Origin: Salibacterium lacus
GTDB taxonomy: Bacteria > Bacillota > Bacilli > Bacillales > Marinococcaceae
Assembly (NCBI RefSeq): GCF_042684865.1
Contig: NZ_JBHUML010000003.1
Coordinates: forward strand, 124,001-188,000
Length of the DNA: 64,000 nucleotides
Direction of reading: 5' to 3'
Shown: positions 1-7,397 of the stretch, piece by piece
Numbering within the stretch: position 1 is the first letter of the stretch
Layout of the letters: each line of letters starts with the position of its first letter
Notes under the pieces: generated by a model
Seen by the model: only the letters and a program-made list of their open reading frames with translations
What the model was told of the DNA's origin: nothing
Databases searched by the model: none
Program-made: the position numbers and the translations under genes

Positions 1-232
1 CTGCACCGGCCACCACTGCTCCTTTTTTCTGAACCTCATAAACGACGTGTGACAACGTTTTCTTAACCGCTTTCAAAATTTCCTCAGGATCCTGCTCTTT
101 TCGTGAAGGATCCGGTGAATACAGCGTATACTCTGCTTCCTGCTCCGCGTGTATTTCTCCATCCACGTCATATGCCAGGCATTTCGTGCTTGTCGTGCCA
201 ATATCAAGGCCGATAACTACCTGTCTGCTCAT
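1..232 (-). CDS. gntK: Gluconate-type FGGY sugar kinase, N-terminal part only
   Basis: The gene starts with ATG at 232 and runs off the left edge, so only about 77 N-terminal residues are visible. They carry the FGGY kinase phosphate-binding start (VIGLDIGTTSTK) followed by a YDVDGEIHAEQEAEY segment typical of gluconokinases and xylulokinases. The family phosphorylates a sugar or sugar acid with ATP in the cytoplasm. It is divergent from an RpiR-type regulator, and the pair looks like a regulator with its target. The exact substrate (gluconate rather than xylulose or another) is inferred from N-terminal resemblance alone. Confidence 0.7.
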   Translation of the reverse strand, partial: MSRQVVIGLDIGTTSTKCLAYDVDGEIHAEQEAEYTLYSPDPSRKEQDPEEILKAVKKTLSHVVYEVQKKGAVVAGA

Positions 233-319
233 ATTTATCCCTCTCATTTCTAACCTGCCAAACTGATGCGGGTTCTGATGAAAACTAAGTAAATATTTTT
301 TCTTATAATCGAATTATAC

Positions 320-396
320 AAGAAATTTTTTTTAGTTCAATAGGTTTTTTTCGAAAAAATTTTCATCGCCGTGCTTTTAACGAAAAAAAATTTCAT
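320..396. promoter_or_regulatory. Candidate RpiR operators in the divergent kinase/regulator promoter
   Basis: A related A/T-rich box occurs three times between the kinase and the rpiR-type gene: CGAAAAAATTTTCAT at 352-366, CGAAAAAAAATTTCAT at 381-396, and a similar copy on the opposite strand at about 320-335. Repeated boxes in a divergent promoter next to an RpiR regulator suggest operators (inference). A/T-rich sequence makes chance similarity fairly likely. Confidence 0.35.
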
Positions 397-439
397 TTAA
401 ACTGTACATAAGACTATAGACGAAAAGGAGCCCGGCCTT

Positions 440-1297
440 ATGAATGACGACAACACCACCCAGGTTCTGCACCGCATTCGTTCTTCCTACCGCCAGTTAA
501 GTGAAAAAGAACAACTGATTGCCGATTACATTCTCAAGCATCCTGAATCCATCGTTCATTCCACCATCAACCAGATTGCCGACGATTTGATGGTCGCAGA
601 TGCTACCGTTTTTCGTTTCTGCAAAAGGCTCGGCTTCAAAGGCTACCAGGCATTGAAAATTGCTCTGGCCTCCGAATTGGTTCATCCTATTCAGGATATC
701 CATGAAGAAATAAATGAAACAGACTCCGAAATGGAGATTATGACGAAGGTATTTCAAGCGAATATGAATGCGGTGCAGTTCACAAAAGAAATACAGGAAA
801 GTGAAAGTTTCCGGAAAGTACTGGATCATATTCTGCATGCAGAACAGCTCCATTTTTATGGAAACGGCGGTTCAGGGATAACCGCCCAGGATGGGCTGCA
901 TAAATTTATCCGTACCGGTATTCCCTGCTTTGCCTACACCGATACCCATATGCAGCTGATGGCTGCCTCACAGCTGACGGGAAACGATGTTGTCTTTTTT
1001 ATTTCCCATACCGGTGCCAATAACGACCTTCTCGAAGTCGTAGAAACCGCTAAAGAAAACGGCGCCGTGACCGTCGGGATTACGAACCTGGCTAAATCAC
1101 CGCTGAGTAAGCAGGTCGACGTCTGTCTGTTCACCACCTCTGAAGAAACCGACTACCGCTCGGAAGCTTTATCCTCAAGAATCGCAGAACTCTCTCTGCT
1201 CGATGCGTTATATGTTAATTACAGTGTGAAAACAAAGGATAAAACGCAGAAGGCCGTTAATAAAATGCGAAAAGCTATATCAAAGCGCAGAGTATGA
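440..1297 (+). CDS. RpiR/MurR-family transcriptional regulator
   Basis: This 285-residue protein has the family layout: an N-terminal HTH of about 80 residues (QLSEKEQLIADYILKHPE, then DATVFRFCKRLGFKGYQ as recognition helix) and a C-terminal SIS sugar-phosphate binding domain from about 120 to 265 (LHFYGNGGSGITAQD, VVFFISHTGANNDLLE). An AAGGAG sequence 9 bases before the ATG supports this start. Family members sense sugar phosphates and repress or activate neighbouring sugar genes. Its divergent position suggests control of the gluconate-type kinase at 1-232. The effector is unknown; a 6-phosphogluconate-like compound would be a reasonable guess. Confidence 0.9.
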   Translation: MNDDNTTQVLHRIRSSYRQLSEKEQLIADYILKHPESIVHSTINQIADDLMVADATVFRFCKRLGFKGYQALKIALASELVHPIQDIHEEINETDSEMEIMTKVFQANMNAVQFTKEIQESESFRKVLDHILHAEQLHFYGNGGSGITAQDGLHKFIRTGIPCFAYTDTHMQLMAASQLTGNDVVFFISHTGANNDLLEVVETAKENGAVTVGITNLAKSPLSKQVDVCLFTTSEETDYRSEALSSRIAELSLLDALYVNYSVKTKDKTQKAVNKMRKAISKRRV

Positions 1298-1331
1298 TAA
1301 CCGCTGGGAAATTTATTTTCGGTGTTGGTGT

Positions 1332-1490
1332 CGGCTTGTAAATCTGCTTATCCGGCTCGTAAATGGCCTCATTCGGTTTGTAAAAGAGGCCGGTTGGACA
1401 GTAACAGCCGACTCGGACAGTATTGCCCTTCATTTGGCAGGTAAACAGCGGCAGCCGGCTGGTAAGCGCAGTTGTTTGGCAGGTATTTCT
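1332..1490. repeat. 21-bp degenerate tandem repeat, about eight units
   Basis: A GTAA/GTAT core recurs at 1338, 1359, 1380, 1401, 1420, 1441, 1462 and 1483, so the period is 21 bp with a single 19-bp exception. The core is usually preceded by YGGCNN or GGACA. The intervening bases differ between units. No convincing ORF uses it. It fills the gene-free space between the rpiR-type gene and the terminator at 1564. Confidence 0.75.
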
Positions 1491-1563
1491 TCTTCCCGTT
1501 CCCGGTTGCAGTTGTTTCGAACCGGCAATATCCCATGCTGCCGGAAGATAAACTTCAATCTAT

Positions 1564-1620
1564 AAAAATCCGGACGATATCGAATGCTCCTAGCGGCATC
1601 CGACATCGTCCGGATTTTTT
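1564..1620. terminator. Bidirectional rho-independent terminator
   Basis: The arms AAAAATCCGGACGAT (from 1564) and ATCGTCCGGATTTTTT (to 1620) form a long stem with A and T tracts on both sides. It can end both the rightward rpiR transcript and the leftward dgoD transcript. Confidence 0.85.
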
Positions 1621-1652
1621 AATCTATATTCTTTTGTTACAGGCTTCTCTGC

Positions 1653-2819
1653 CTACCACTCCGCGATGCTGCCATCGGCGTGGCGCCATACGGGGTTTTT
1701 CCAGTTATGCCCCTGAGCTGCGCGTTCTCTTACATAGTCCTCATTGACTTCGATACCCAGTCCCGGTCCCTGCGGAATATTCACATGGCCGTTTTCGTAA
1801 TCAAACACGCGGTGGTCTTTGATGTAGTCGAGCAGGTCATTTTCTTTGTTGTAATGAATACCGAGACTCTGTTCCTGGATAAAGGCGTTGTGAGCTGTTG
1901 CGTCAACATGCAGGCACGCGGCCAGCGCAATCGGACCGAGCGGGCAGTGCGGTGCCACAGCTACATCGTAAGCTTCGGCCATCGACGCTATTTTCTTCGT
2001 TTCGGTAATACCGCCGGCGTGGGAGATATCAGGCTGGATTACATCAACACAGCCGCTTTCGAGCAGCGGTTTGAAATCCCACCGTGAAAACATACGCTCG
2101 CCTGTTGCAATCGGAATATGGGTGTGACCTGCGATACTCTTGAGCGCTTCGTTGTTCTCCGGTACGACCGGCTCCTCAAGAAACATCGGACGGTAAGGCT
2201 CCAGCTCTTTGGCCAGTACTTTGGCCATCGGTTTGTGTACTCTGCCGTGGAAATCAATACCGATGCCGACCCCTTTTCCGACCGCTTCCCGGACAGCTGC
2301 CACCCGTTCAGCGACAGCATCGATTTTTTCATACGAATCGATATACTGCAGCTCTTCGGTACCGTTCATTTTAACCGCCGTAAATCCGGTATCAGCTGCC
2401 TGTTTCGCAGCTTCGCCGACATCGGCCGGCCTGTCGCCGCCGATCCAGGAATAAACGCGTATCGTATCCCGGGCGGCGCCTCCCAGCAGATCATAAATCG
2501 GAGCATGATAATATTTCCCTTTGATATCCCAAAGTGCCTGATCAATGCCGGCCAGCGCGCTCATCAGAATCGGGCCGCCGCGGTAAAACCCGGAGCGGTA
2601 CAGCATATTCCAGTGATCCTCAATACGGAGAGGATTCTTTCCATCTATGTACTCCATTAATTCTTCCACGGCAGCCTTCACGGTATGGGCGCGTCCTTCA
2701 ATCACGGGCTCACCCCATCCAACGATTCCTTCATCCGTCTCGATCTTCAAAAACAGCCATCTCGGCGGCACCTGAAACAATTCATATCCGGTTATTTTCA
2801 ACACCTTCACCCTTTCCAT
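1653..2819 (-). CDS. dgoD: D-galactonate dehydratase (enolase superfamily)
   Basis: This mandelate racemase-group enzyme converts D-galactonate to 2-keto-3-deoxy-D-galactonate. The 388-residue length and the N-terminal PPRWLFLKIETDEG segment match DgoD. Metal and catalytic signatures are visible: IDFHGR (Asp ligand), FLEEPV (Glu ligand), ATGERMFSRWDF (Glu) and APHCPLGP (catalytic His). The start is uncertain. The ATG at 2819 has no close ribosome site, whereas GTG/TTG codons at 2804/2801 follow AAAGGG and would align better with the usual MKIT start. No 2-keto-3-deoxygalactonate kinase or aldolase lies nearby, so downstream steps must be encoded elsewhere. A gluconate or other acid-sugar dehydratase role cannot be excluded. 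Confidence 0.88.
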   Translation of the reverse strand: MERVKVLKITGYELFQVPPRWLFLKIETDEGIVGWGEPVIEGRAHTVKAAVEELMEYIDGKNPLRIEDHWNMLYRSGFYRGGPILMSALAGIDQALWDIKGKYYHAPIYDLLGGAARDTIRVYSWIGGDRPADVGEAAKQAADTGFTAVKMNGTEELQYIDSYEKIDAVAERVAAVREAVGKGVGIGIDFHGRVHKPMAKVLAKELEPYRPMFLEEPVVPENNEALKSIAGHTHIPIATGERMFSRWDFKPLLESGCVDVIQPDISHAGGITETKKIASMAEAYDVAVAPHCPLGPIALAACLHVDATAHNAFIQEQSLGIHYNKENDLLDYIKDHRVFDYENGHVNIPQGPGLGIEVNEDYVRERAAQGHNWKNPVWRHADGSIAEW

Positions 2820-2889
2820 CTAAACATTTGCTGATACTCTCCCCATCATAGACAACGATTGGTAAAAGACGCAATGCCCGCCTCCCGGA

Positions 2890-3267
2890 TCAGCCGCCTA
2901 GCTGCCATCCAAGAGCGAAGCAGAGGAATGCTCCAGCTGTTGATAACCCTGTGTATAAGCAAAAAGCGCGGTAATTCCGTTGTTCCAAAAGCTGAAAGGC
3001 TTCTACACTGAAGGTGGAAAAAGTCGTAAACGCACCGAAAAATCCGATGCCGGTAAGCAAGAACCACGGATCCTGCGGGGCGGCTTCCCCAAATTGTTCA
3101 AAGCGGAAGGCGGTGAGAAGACCCAGACTGAAGGATCCAATCACATTGACAAGCAGCATACTGACAGGAAACGGCACACCTTTTTGAAAACGCGCGAAAA
3201 ACATGCCGGCAAGATAACGGAAAATGGCGCCGAGACTGCCCCCTATCGTTAAACCAATTACTGTCAT
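2890..3267 (-). CDS. crcB: Fluoride ion channel CrcB/Fluc, second subunit
   Basis: This 125-residue, four-helix membrane protein starts at ATG 3267 after AGGAGGCGGG, not at the longer upstream ORF start. It shows Fluc hallmarks: GGSLGAIFRYL near the N-terminus, NVIGSFSLG around residue 41 and FTTFSTFS around residue 80 (the Phe-box and TTFSTFS motifs lining the fluoride pores). It overlaps the preceding crcB by ATGA, so the two subunits are translationally coupled. Tandem Fluc pairs in Gram-positive bacteria form heterodimeric fluoride exporters. Confidence 0.92.
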   Translation of the reverse strand: MTVIGLTIGGSLGAIFRYLAGMFFARFQKGVPFPVSMLLVNVIGSFSLGLLTAFRFEQFGEAAPQDPWFLLTGIGFFGAFTTFSTFSVEAFQLLEQRNYRAFCLYTGLSTAGAFLCFALGWQLGG

Positions 3268-3638
3268 AAACGCCCGCCTCCTGCTTTCTGACCAGCCGTA
3301 AAGCCAACCGCAGCGGCCACTATGCCAAAAAACAGAGTGCCGGCTGTATATCCAGCCGCTGGAAGTATCATCTGCTTGTGCAAAAGTTCTACCGCATCTG
3401 CGGAAAACGTGGAAAACGTGGTGTATCCGCCGCACAGACCGACACCGAGTCCTGCTTTCACCCAGTCTTTCGGCGCTTTCACAACAAACCACCCGGATAA
3501 AAATCCAAGCAGCAGACTTCCGGATACATTTTCAATCATCGTTCCTACAGGAAAATCGAACGGCAGCTGATGGCTCACGAGATACCGAAGCCAGGTTCCT
3601 GCCGCTCCTCCGGCTCCTACCGCCATAATAGATTTCAT
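3264..3638 (-). CDS. crcB: Fluoride ion channel CrcB/Fluc, first subunit
   Basis: This 124-residue four-helix protein has GAGGAAGTWLRYLVS at the N-terminus, NVSGSLLLGFLSG around residue 38 and YTTFSTFSADAVEL around residue 74, all Fluc signatures. It is the upstream member of an ATGA-overlapping pair. Function is fluoride export in the membrane as a dual-topology dimer, here probably with its neighbour. The 50 bases upstream were checked for a crcB fluoride riboswitch and none was recognisable. Confidence 0.92.
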   Translation of the reverse strand: MKSIMAVGAGGAAGTWLRYLVSHQLPFDFPVGTMIENVSGSLLLGFLSGWFVVKAPKDWVKAGLGVGLCGGYTTFSTFSADAVELLHKQMILPAAGYTAGTLFFGIVAAAVGFTAGQKAGGGRL

Positions 3639-3692
3639 TTAGGTCACCATCGTTCCATAGAGTATTGGTACACCTATCATACTCCGCTAAGG

Positions 3693-3755
3693 CTATTTTC
3701 GAAAATCATCATCTTTTTCAAGATGTGTCATAATGCGGTCGAGTTTTTGATTCAT
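3693..3755 (-). CDS. 20-residue soluble peptide, likely C-terminal half of a split small gene
   Basis: This tiny ORF has its own AGAAGGAGACCGGGGAA ribosome site and encodes MNQKLDRIMTHLEKDDDFRK, a charged amphipathic helix. It is in the same reading frame as the 38-residue membrane ORF just upstream, separated by one TAG and five sense codons. Together they resemble the DUF4083 type of small Bacillus protein, a membrane helix followed by a KLDRIxxLLEK tail (recalled from family knowledge). It may be translated separately, by read-through, or be a remnant. Confidence 0.4.
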   Translation of the reverse strand: MNQKLDRIMTHLEKDDDFRK

Positions 3756-3770
3756 TTCCCCGGTCTCCTT

Positions 3771-3887
3771 CTATTTCTTGGAAAAAAGCTTTATGACAGC
3801 CCCTGTCACAAGAACAAGAACCGCAATGACAACCAGTATCATCAGCAGGGAAAAAATAATATCTCCCCAGTACACGGATTCCGGCAT
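3771..3887 (-). CDS. 38-residue single-pass membrane peptide (DUF4083-like N-terminal half)
   Basis: The ORF starts with ATG at 3887 after AAGAAGGATGAGAGA. It encodes a short acidic N-terminus (MPESVYWGD), one hydrophobic helix (about residues 10-33) and a basic end (KLFSKK), then stops at TAG 3771-3773. The frame stays open after the stop into the 20-residue peptide at 3693-3755. The good ribosome site and membrane-protein character suggest a real gene. The function is unknown. Confidence 0.5.
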   Translation of the reverse strand: MPESVYWGDIIFSLLMILVVIAVLVLVTGAVIKLFSKK

Positions 3888-3969
3888 TCTCTCATCCTTC
3901 TTTCTATGTTTTTATATCACTGTAACATATTTGATTCCAAAGAAAGTATTACTTCATGCGAAAGAAATT

Positions 3970-3999
3970 CCCCATATTTACTCACGGGAGTATATGGGG
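3970..3999. terminator. Stem-loop downstream of the GH4 gene
   Basis: CCCCATAT-tt-ACTC pairs with GAGT-ATATGGGG around a four-base loop, just past the stop of the leftward GH4 gene. The sequence after it on that strand is only moderately T-rich, so it may be a weak terminator or a 3' end-stabilising hairpin. Confidence 0.55.
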
Positions 4000-4009
4000 A
4001 TAATCGGTA

Positions 4010-5494
4010 TTATGATTTATCGGCCTCTGAGGCATTTTTGGTTGCTGCTTCCGGCTGGTGTTTCATTTCTTCCACTGTCTTCACGTTTGCGCGGGCCGCT
4101 CCACGATTACATTCATTGGTGGGAAGCATCTCACTGGATTGGAGACTTTTCCTTGCGTTTTTTACTGCTTCCCCGTATTGAGGGAGCCAGGCTTCCTGCG
4201 CGGCCAGCATCTCCTCTGTCATCTGCCATATTTCAGGAGGGCTGCACACAGCTCCTGTCAAAGGATCCATCATCATGGCCTGTTTGAGCAGCATATCATC
4301 TCCGTGAACAGCTGCTTCTACGGCCAGGCGCTGCACGGATATGCTTTGATTGCACACAGCTGCGCATCCTAAAGGAAGGTTTCCGACAAGAGGCATGTTC
4401 ACTCCGTGCCGGTCGACCCAGCCCGGCGCTTCGATGACAGCATCATCCGGCAGGTTTGCAATAACCCCGTTATTAACAACGTTAAAATGCCCTCGGTACA
4501 CCTGTCCTGTTTCCAGTGCTTCCAAAATATACGACGCGTGTTCCTCGCTGCGTTCCTGTTCTTCATACCGAAAAGCAGGTTCATTCAGCCAGTTTGGATA
4601 ATCTGTTTCAAACCAATTTCTCCCTTCTATGCATACCCGCAGGTAGCCTCCGGTTTCACCGTGAATCCAGCTGCTGTCGTCAATCCACTCTTTTATTTCT
4701 GCCGGCCTTTTTCGATACCACGGCACATACTCACTCAAGTGGCCGTTGGATTCTGTGCTGAAATACCCGAATCTGCGGAGCATATCGATTCTGACTTTTT
4801 CCGTGTCTTTATATTCCGGATGAGCCTCAAATGCTTCGAGAAGGTCTCCTGTCCTGTCTTTTCCGTTATGTTTGACCTGAATATACCACGTCTGATGATT
4901 GATGCCGGCACAGATAATGTCGATCTCTTCTTTGGCGGCATGTAGAACGTCGGCAATCTGTTGATGACCGTGCTGCACCCCGTGACATAAACCTATCGCC
5001 CGAACACCCCCGTAATGGTTGGCCGCCCACGTTAACATTGCCATCGGATTGGCATAATTCAGCATAAGACAATCCGGCGCTGCCACTTCCCGGATATCCC
5101 GGCAGAAATCGAGCATAGCGGGAATTCCGCGCTGTCCGTACATAATTCCTCCGGCGCTCAACGTGTCTCCCACACACTGGTCCACGCCGTATTTCAAGGG
5201 AATATCAATGTCCGTTTGAAAAGCTTCGAGGCCTCCTGCTCTCACCATGACAATAACGTACGCTGCGTCTTTCAGTGCTTCTCTCCGGTTTGTCGTTGAT
5301 TGAATGGAAATTGTTAATCCATTGTTATCAATATCTCTTTGACACAGCTTTGTGACTTTTTCCAGATGACCGGAATCAATGTCCGTGAATGAAATATCCA
5401 TATCGTTAAAGTGTGGAACCGACAATATGTCCCGCAGCAGGGATCTCGTGAAACCTATACTTCCCGCTCCGATAAATGCCACTTTGCATGACAT
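4010..5494 (-). CDS. GH4 family alpha-galactosidase-type glycosidase
   Basis: This 494-residue NAD- and metal-dependent glycoside hydrolase has the Rossmann start VAFIGAGSIGFTRSLLRDI, the mid-protein DTLSAGGIMYGQRGIP, LNYANPMAM, the metal-binding Cys in GLCHGVQHGH and CAGINHQTWY, all family-4 landmarks. MelA- and LplD-like members hydrolyse alpha-galactosides or alpha-galacturonides by an oxidation-elimination mechanism in the cytoplasm. CHGVQ rather than CHSVQ suggests a subgroup different from E. coli MelA. AGGAGGTCCGGCC precedes the ATG. It is followed by a stem-loop and separated from araB by a terminator, so it is probably transcribed alone. Exact substrate unresolved. Confidence 0.87.
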   Translation of the reverse strand: MSCKVAFIGAGSIGFTRSLLRDILSVPHFNDMDISFTDIDSGHLEKVTKLCQRDIDNNGLTISIQSTTNRREALKDAAYVIVMVRAGGLEAFQTDIDIPLKYGVDQCVGDTLSAGGIMYGQRGIPAMLDFCRDIREVAAPDCLMLNYANPMAMLTWAANHYGGVRAIGLCHGVQHGHQQIADVLHAAKEEIDIICAGINHQTWYIQVKHNGKDRTGDLLEAFEAHPEYKDTEKVRIDMLRRFGYFSTESNGHLSEYVPWYRKRPAEIKEWIDDSSWIHGETGGYLRVCIEGRNWFETDYPNWLNEPAFRYEEQERSEEHASYILEALETGQVYRGHFNVVNNGVIANLPDDAVIEAPGWVDRHGVNMPLVGNLPLGCAAVCNQSISVQRLAVEAAVHGDDMLLKQAMMMDPLTGAVCSPPEIWQMTEEMLAAQEAWLPQYGEAVKNARKSLQSSEMLPTNECNRGAARANVKTVEEMKHQPEAATKNASEADKS

Positions 5495-5544
5495 GGCCGG
5501 ACCTCCTCTTTTTACATTTTGAATGTCTCCGTTTTTCTTTCATA

Positions 5545-5580
5545 AAAAGAGAGGGAAGAGTTTTTGCTGCCCTTCCCCCT
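5545..5580 (-). terminator. Rho-independent terminator of araB
   Basis: On the minus strand AGGGGGAAG pairs with CTTCCCTCT (one G-U pair) and is followed by TTTTT. It lies just after the araB stop and before the GH4 gene, making araB monocistronic. Confidence 0.7.
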
Positions 5581-5587
5581 TATTTTG

Positions 5588-7258
5588 TTAGTTTGGGACT
5601 TTCTCTCTTTTCATCTGTTTCAGGCGTTTCATCACATCGTTTTCCCCACGGCCGAAGTAATCGTGCAGACGTTCATATTCTTCATAAAGGTCCAGGTATT
5701 TTTCATGCCGTTCTTTATCCGGAAGAACTGGTTCCGGTTTCAGACGTGCCATCTGACGGGCGGCTTCCTGAATGGAATCATAGCCGCCCTTCTTTGAACC
5801 GGCGGCCACTGCTGCAAACATGGCGGAACCGACCGCAGGAAGTTCTTCGCTTTCTGCGATATAAATCGGCTTGTTGGTGACATCGCTGTAAAGCTGTATC
5901 AACATTTTATTTTTATAGGAAAGACCACCGTTGGCATACAGTGCATCAATCGGCACACCCTGCTCCGTGAAGCTTTTTACGATTTTATAAGTGCCAAATG
6001 CTGTCGCTTCAATCAACGCCCGGTAAACGTCTTCAGGTTTTGTGTCAAGTGTCATCCCCAGGATCATCCCTGTTAAGTCCGTATCCACCAGGACAGACCG
6101 GTTGCCGTTCATCCAATCCAGCGCGACTAGACCTGTCTCCCCGGGTTCGAGTTTATCCGCCTTTTCTTCCAGCAGTCCATGAATGGACATGGCTCTTTCC
6201 CGAGCTTCTTCTTCATAAGCTTTTGGTACAAACTGATTGACAAACCAGGAAAAAATATCTCCAACAGCGGACTGTCCTGCTTCATATCCGAAATACCCCG
6301 GAATCACACCGTCTTCTACGACGCCGCACATTCCTTCCACCGTGCGTTCTTCTTTTCCCAGCAGCATATGACAAATGGACGTTCCCATCGACATAACCAA
6401 TTTCTTTTCGTCTGTCACTCCCATAGCAGGCACGCTCACGTGGGCATCCACATTACCGACTGCCACTGCTGTACCTTCACAAAGCCCCATCACATCGGCC
6501 ATGTCCGGGGTCAGCTCACCGGCTTTCTCCCCTTGCGGATAGATTTCCCCGCGTAGTTTCGTTTCATATAAGTCTTCCATTTTTGGAGACAGCGCTTTCA
6601 ACGTTTCTTTGTCTAAATAGCCCTCCCGTTTATGCCAAATGGCCTTATACCCGGCAGTGCAGCTGTTCTTCCGGATCACTCCGGTCATTTGGGAAGTAAC
6701 CCAGTCGGCGGCTTCCAGAAATTGATCCGCTTCTGTGTACACTTCCGGTGCTTCCTCGACAATCTGCATGATTTTAGCAATCATCCATTCTGACGATAAT
6801 TTACCTCCATACCGGGACAGAATATCAGGGCGTTTCCGCTCGAGCACTTCATTCAGACGGTTCGCATAAGACTGTGCCGCGTGATGTTTCCAAAGTTTCA
6901 CCCAGCTGTGCGGCGTATCCTGCCATTTTTCCTCCAGACATAACGGTTCGTTGTCAGCGCTTACAGGAATCATCGTACAAGCAGTAAAATCAATCGCAAT
7001 GCCTATCACGTCTTCTTTTGACACGCCGGACTGTTGTACCGCTTCGGGTACAGCCGTTTTCAGCACGTGAATATAGTCCCCGGGATGCTGCAGGGCCCAG
7101 TCCTCCCCAAGCTTAATCTGCTGCGGCAGTTCATTATCCAGAACACCGTGCGGATAATCCGCTGCGACTGCTGCAAGTTCTTTCCCGTTCTGCGTATCAA
7201 TAACGACAGCACGGCCGGACAATGTTCCAAAATCAATCCCTATCGTATAATCACTCAA
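5588..7258 (-). CDS. araB: L-ribulokinase
   Basis: This FGGY kinase phosphorylates L-ribulose to L-ribulose-5-phosphate in arabinose catabolism. It shows YTIGIDFGTLSGRAVVID at the N-terminus, DFTACTMIPV, ADWVTSQMTG and the NGGLSYKNKMLIQLYSDV region, typical of AraB. The start is best placed at TTG 7258, preceded by AGGAGGGGACAGAGG; the longer ORF from 7291 would begin inside the operator. That gives 556 residues, near the family length of about 560. Unlike B. subtilis, it is not in an operon with araA and araD. It has its own AraR-controlled promoter. Confidence 0.95.
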   Translation of the reverse strand: MSDYTIGIDFGTLSGRAVVIDTQNGKELAAVAADYPHGVLDNELPQQIKLGEDWALQHPGDYIHVLKTAVPEAVQQSGVSKEDVIGIAIDFTACTMIPVSADNEPLCLEEKWQDTPHSWVKLWKHHAAQSYANRLNEVLERKRPDILSRYGGKLSSEWMIAKIMQIVEEAPEVYTEADQFLEAADWVTSQMTGVIRKNSCTAGYKAIWHKREGYLDKETLKALSPKMEDLYETKLRGEIYPQGEKAGELTPDMADVMGLCEGTAVAVGNVDAHVSVPAMGVTDEKKLVMSMGTSICHMLLGKEERTVEGMCGVVEDGVIPGYFGYEAGQSAVGDIFSWFVNQFVPKAYEEEARERAMSIHGLLEEKADKLEPGETGLVALDWMNGNRSVLVDTDLTGMILGMTLDTKPEDVYRALIEATAFGTYKIVKSFTEQGVPIDALYANGGLSYKNKMLIQLYSDVTNKPIYIAESEELPAVGSAMFAAVAAGSKKGGYDSIQEAARQMARLKPEPVLPDKERHEKYLDLYEEYERLHDYFGRGENDVMKRLKQMKREKVPN

Positions 7259-7287
7259 CCTCTGTCCCCTCCTGTCTACAGGTTTAA

Positions 7288-7339
7288 CCATGTACGTACA
7301 ACTTCTTTATATTATAAATAAAATAGCATTTGATAACAA
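7288..7339 (-). promoter_or_regulatory. araB promoter with AraR operator
   Basis: Minus-strand promoter with -35 TTGTTA (7334-7339), a 17-base spacer and -10 TATAAT (7311-7316). The AraR box CCATGTACGTACAACT (7288-7303) lies just downstream, over the expected transcription start. This is the position for repression by blocking RNA polymerase. The TTGTACGTACAA core matches the B. subtilis AraR consensus. Confidence 0.85.
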
Positions 7340-7397
7340 TACAAACCTCTCTACATCCCCAAAAATAAAAAATAAAACCCTGTACAAACAACTACTG

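Noticed and set aside
2890..3492. 200-residue version of the second CrcB
   Set aside because: The first 75 residues are the shifted frame of the upstream crcB gene; the real start with AGGAGG is at 3267.
3639..3692. Fluoride riboswitch upstream of crcB
   Set aside because: The conserved GGCGAUGG and ACCGCU/CCUAC elements of the crcB RNA motif were not found in this short region.
7340..7397. Second AraR box near TGTACA at about 7382
   Set aside because: Only a half site (TTTGTACAGGG) is present, without the GTACGT centre shared by the six accepted operators.
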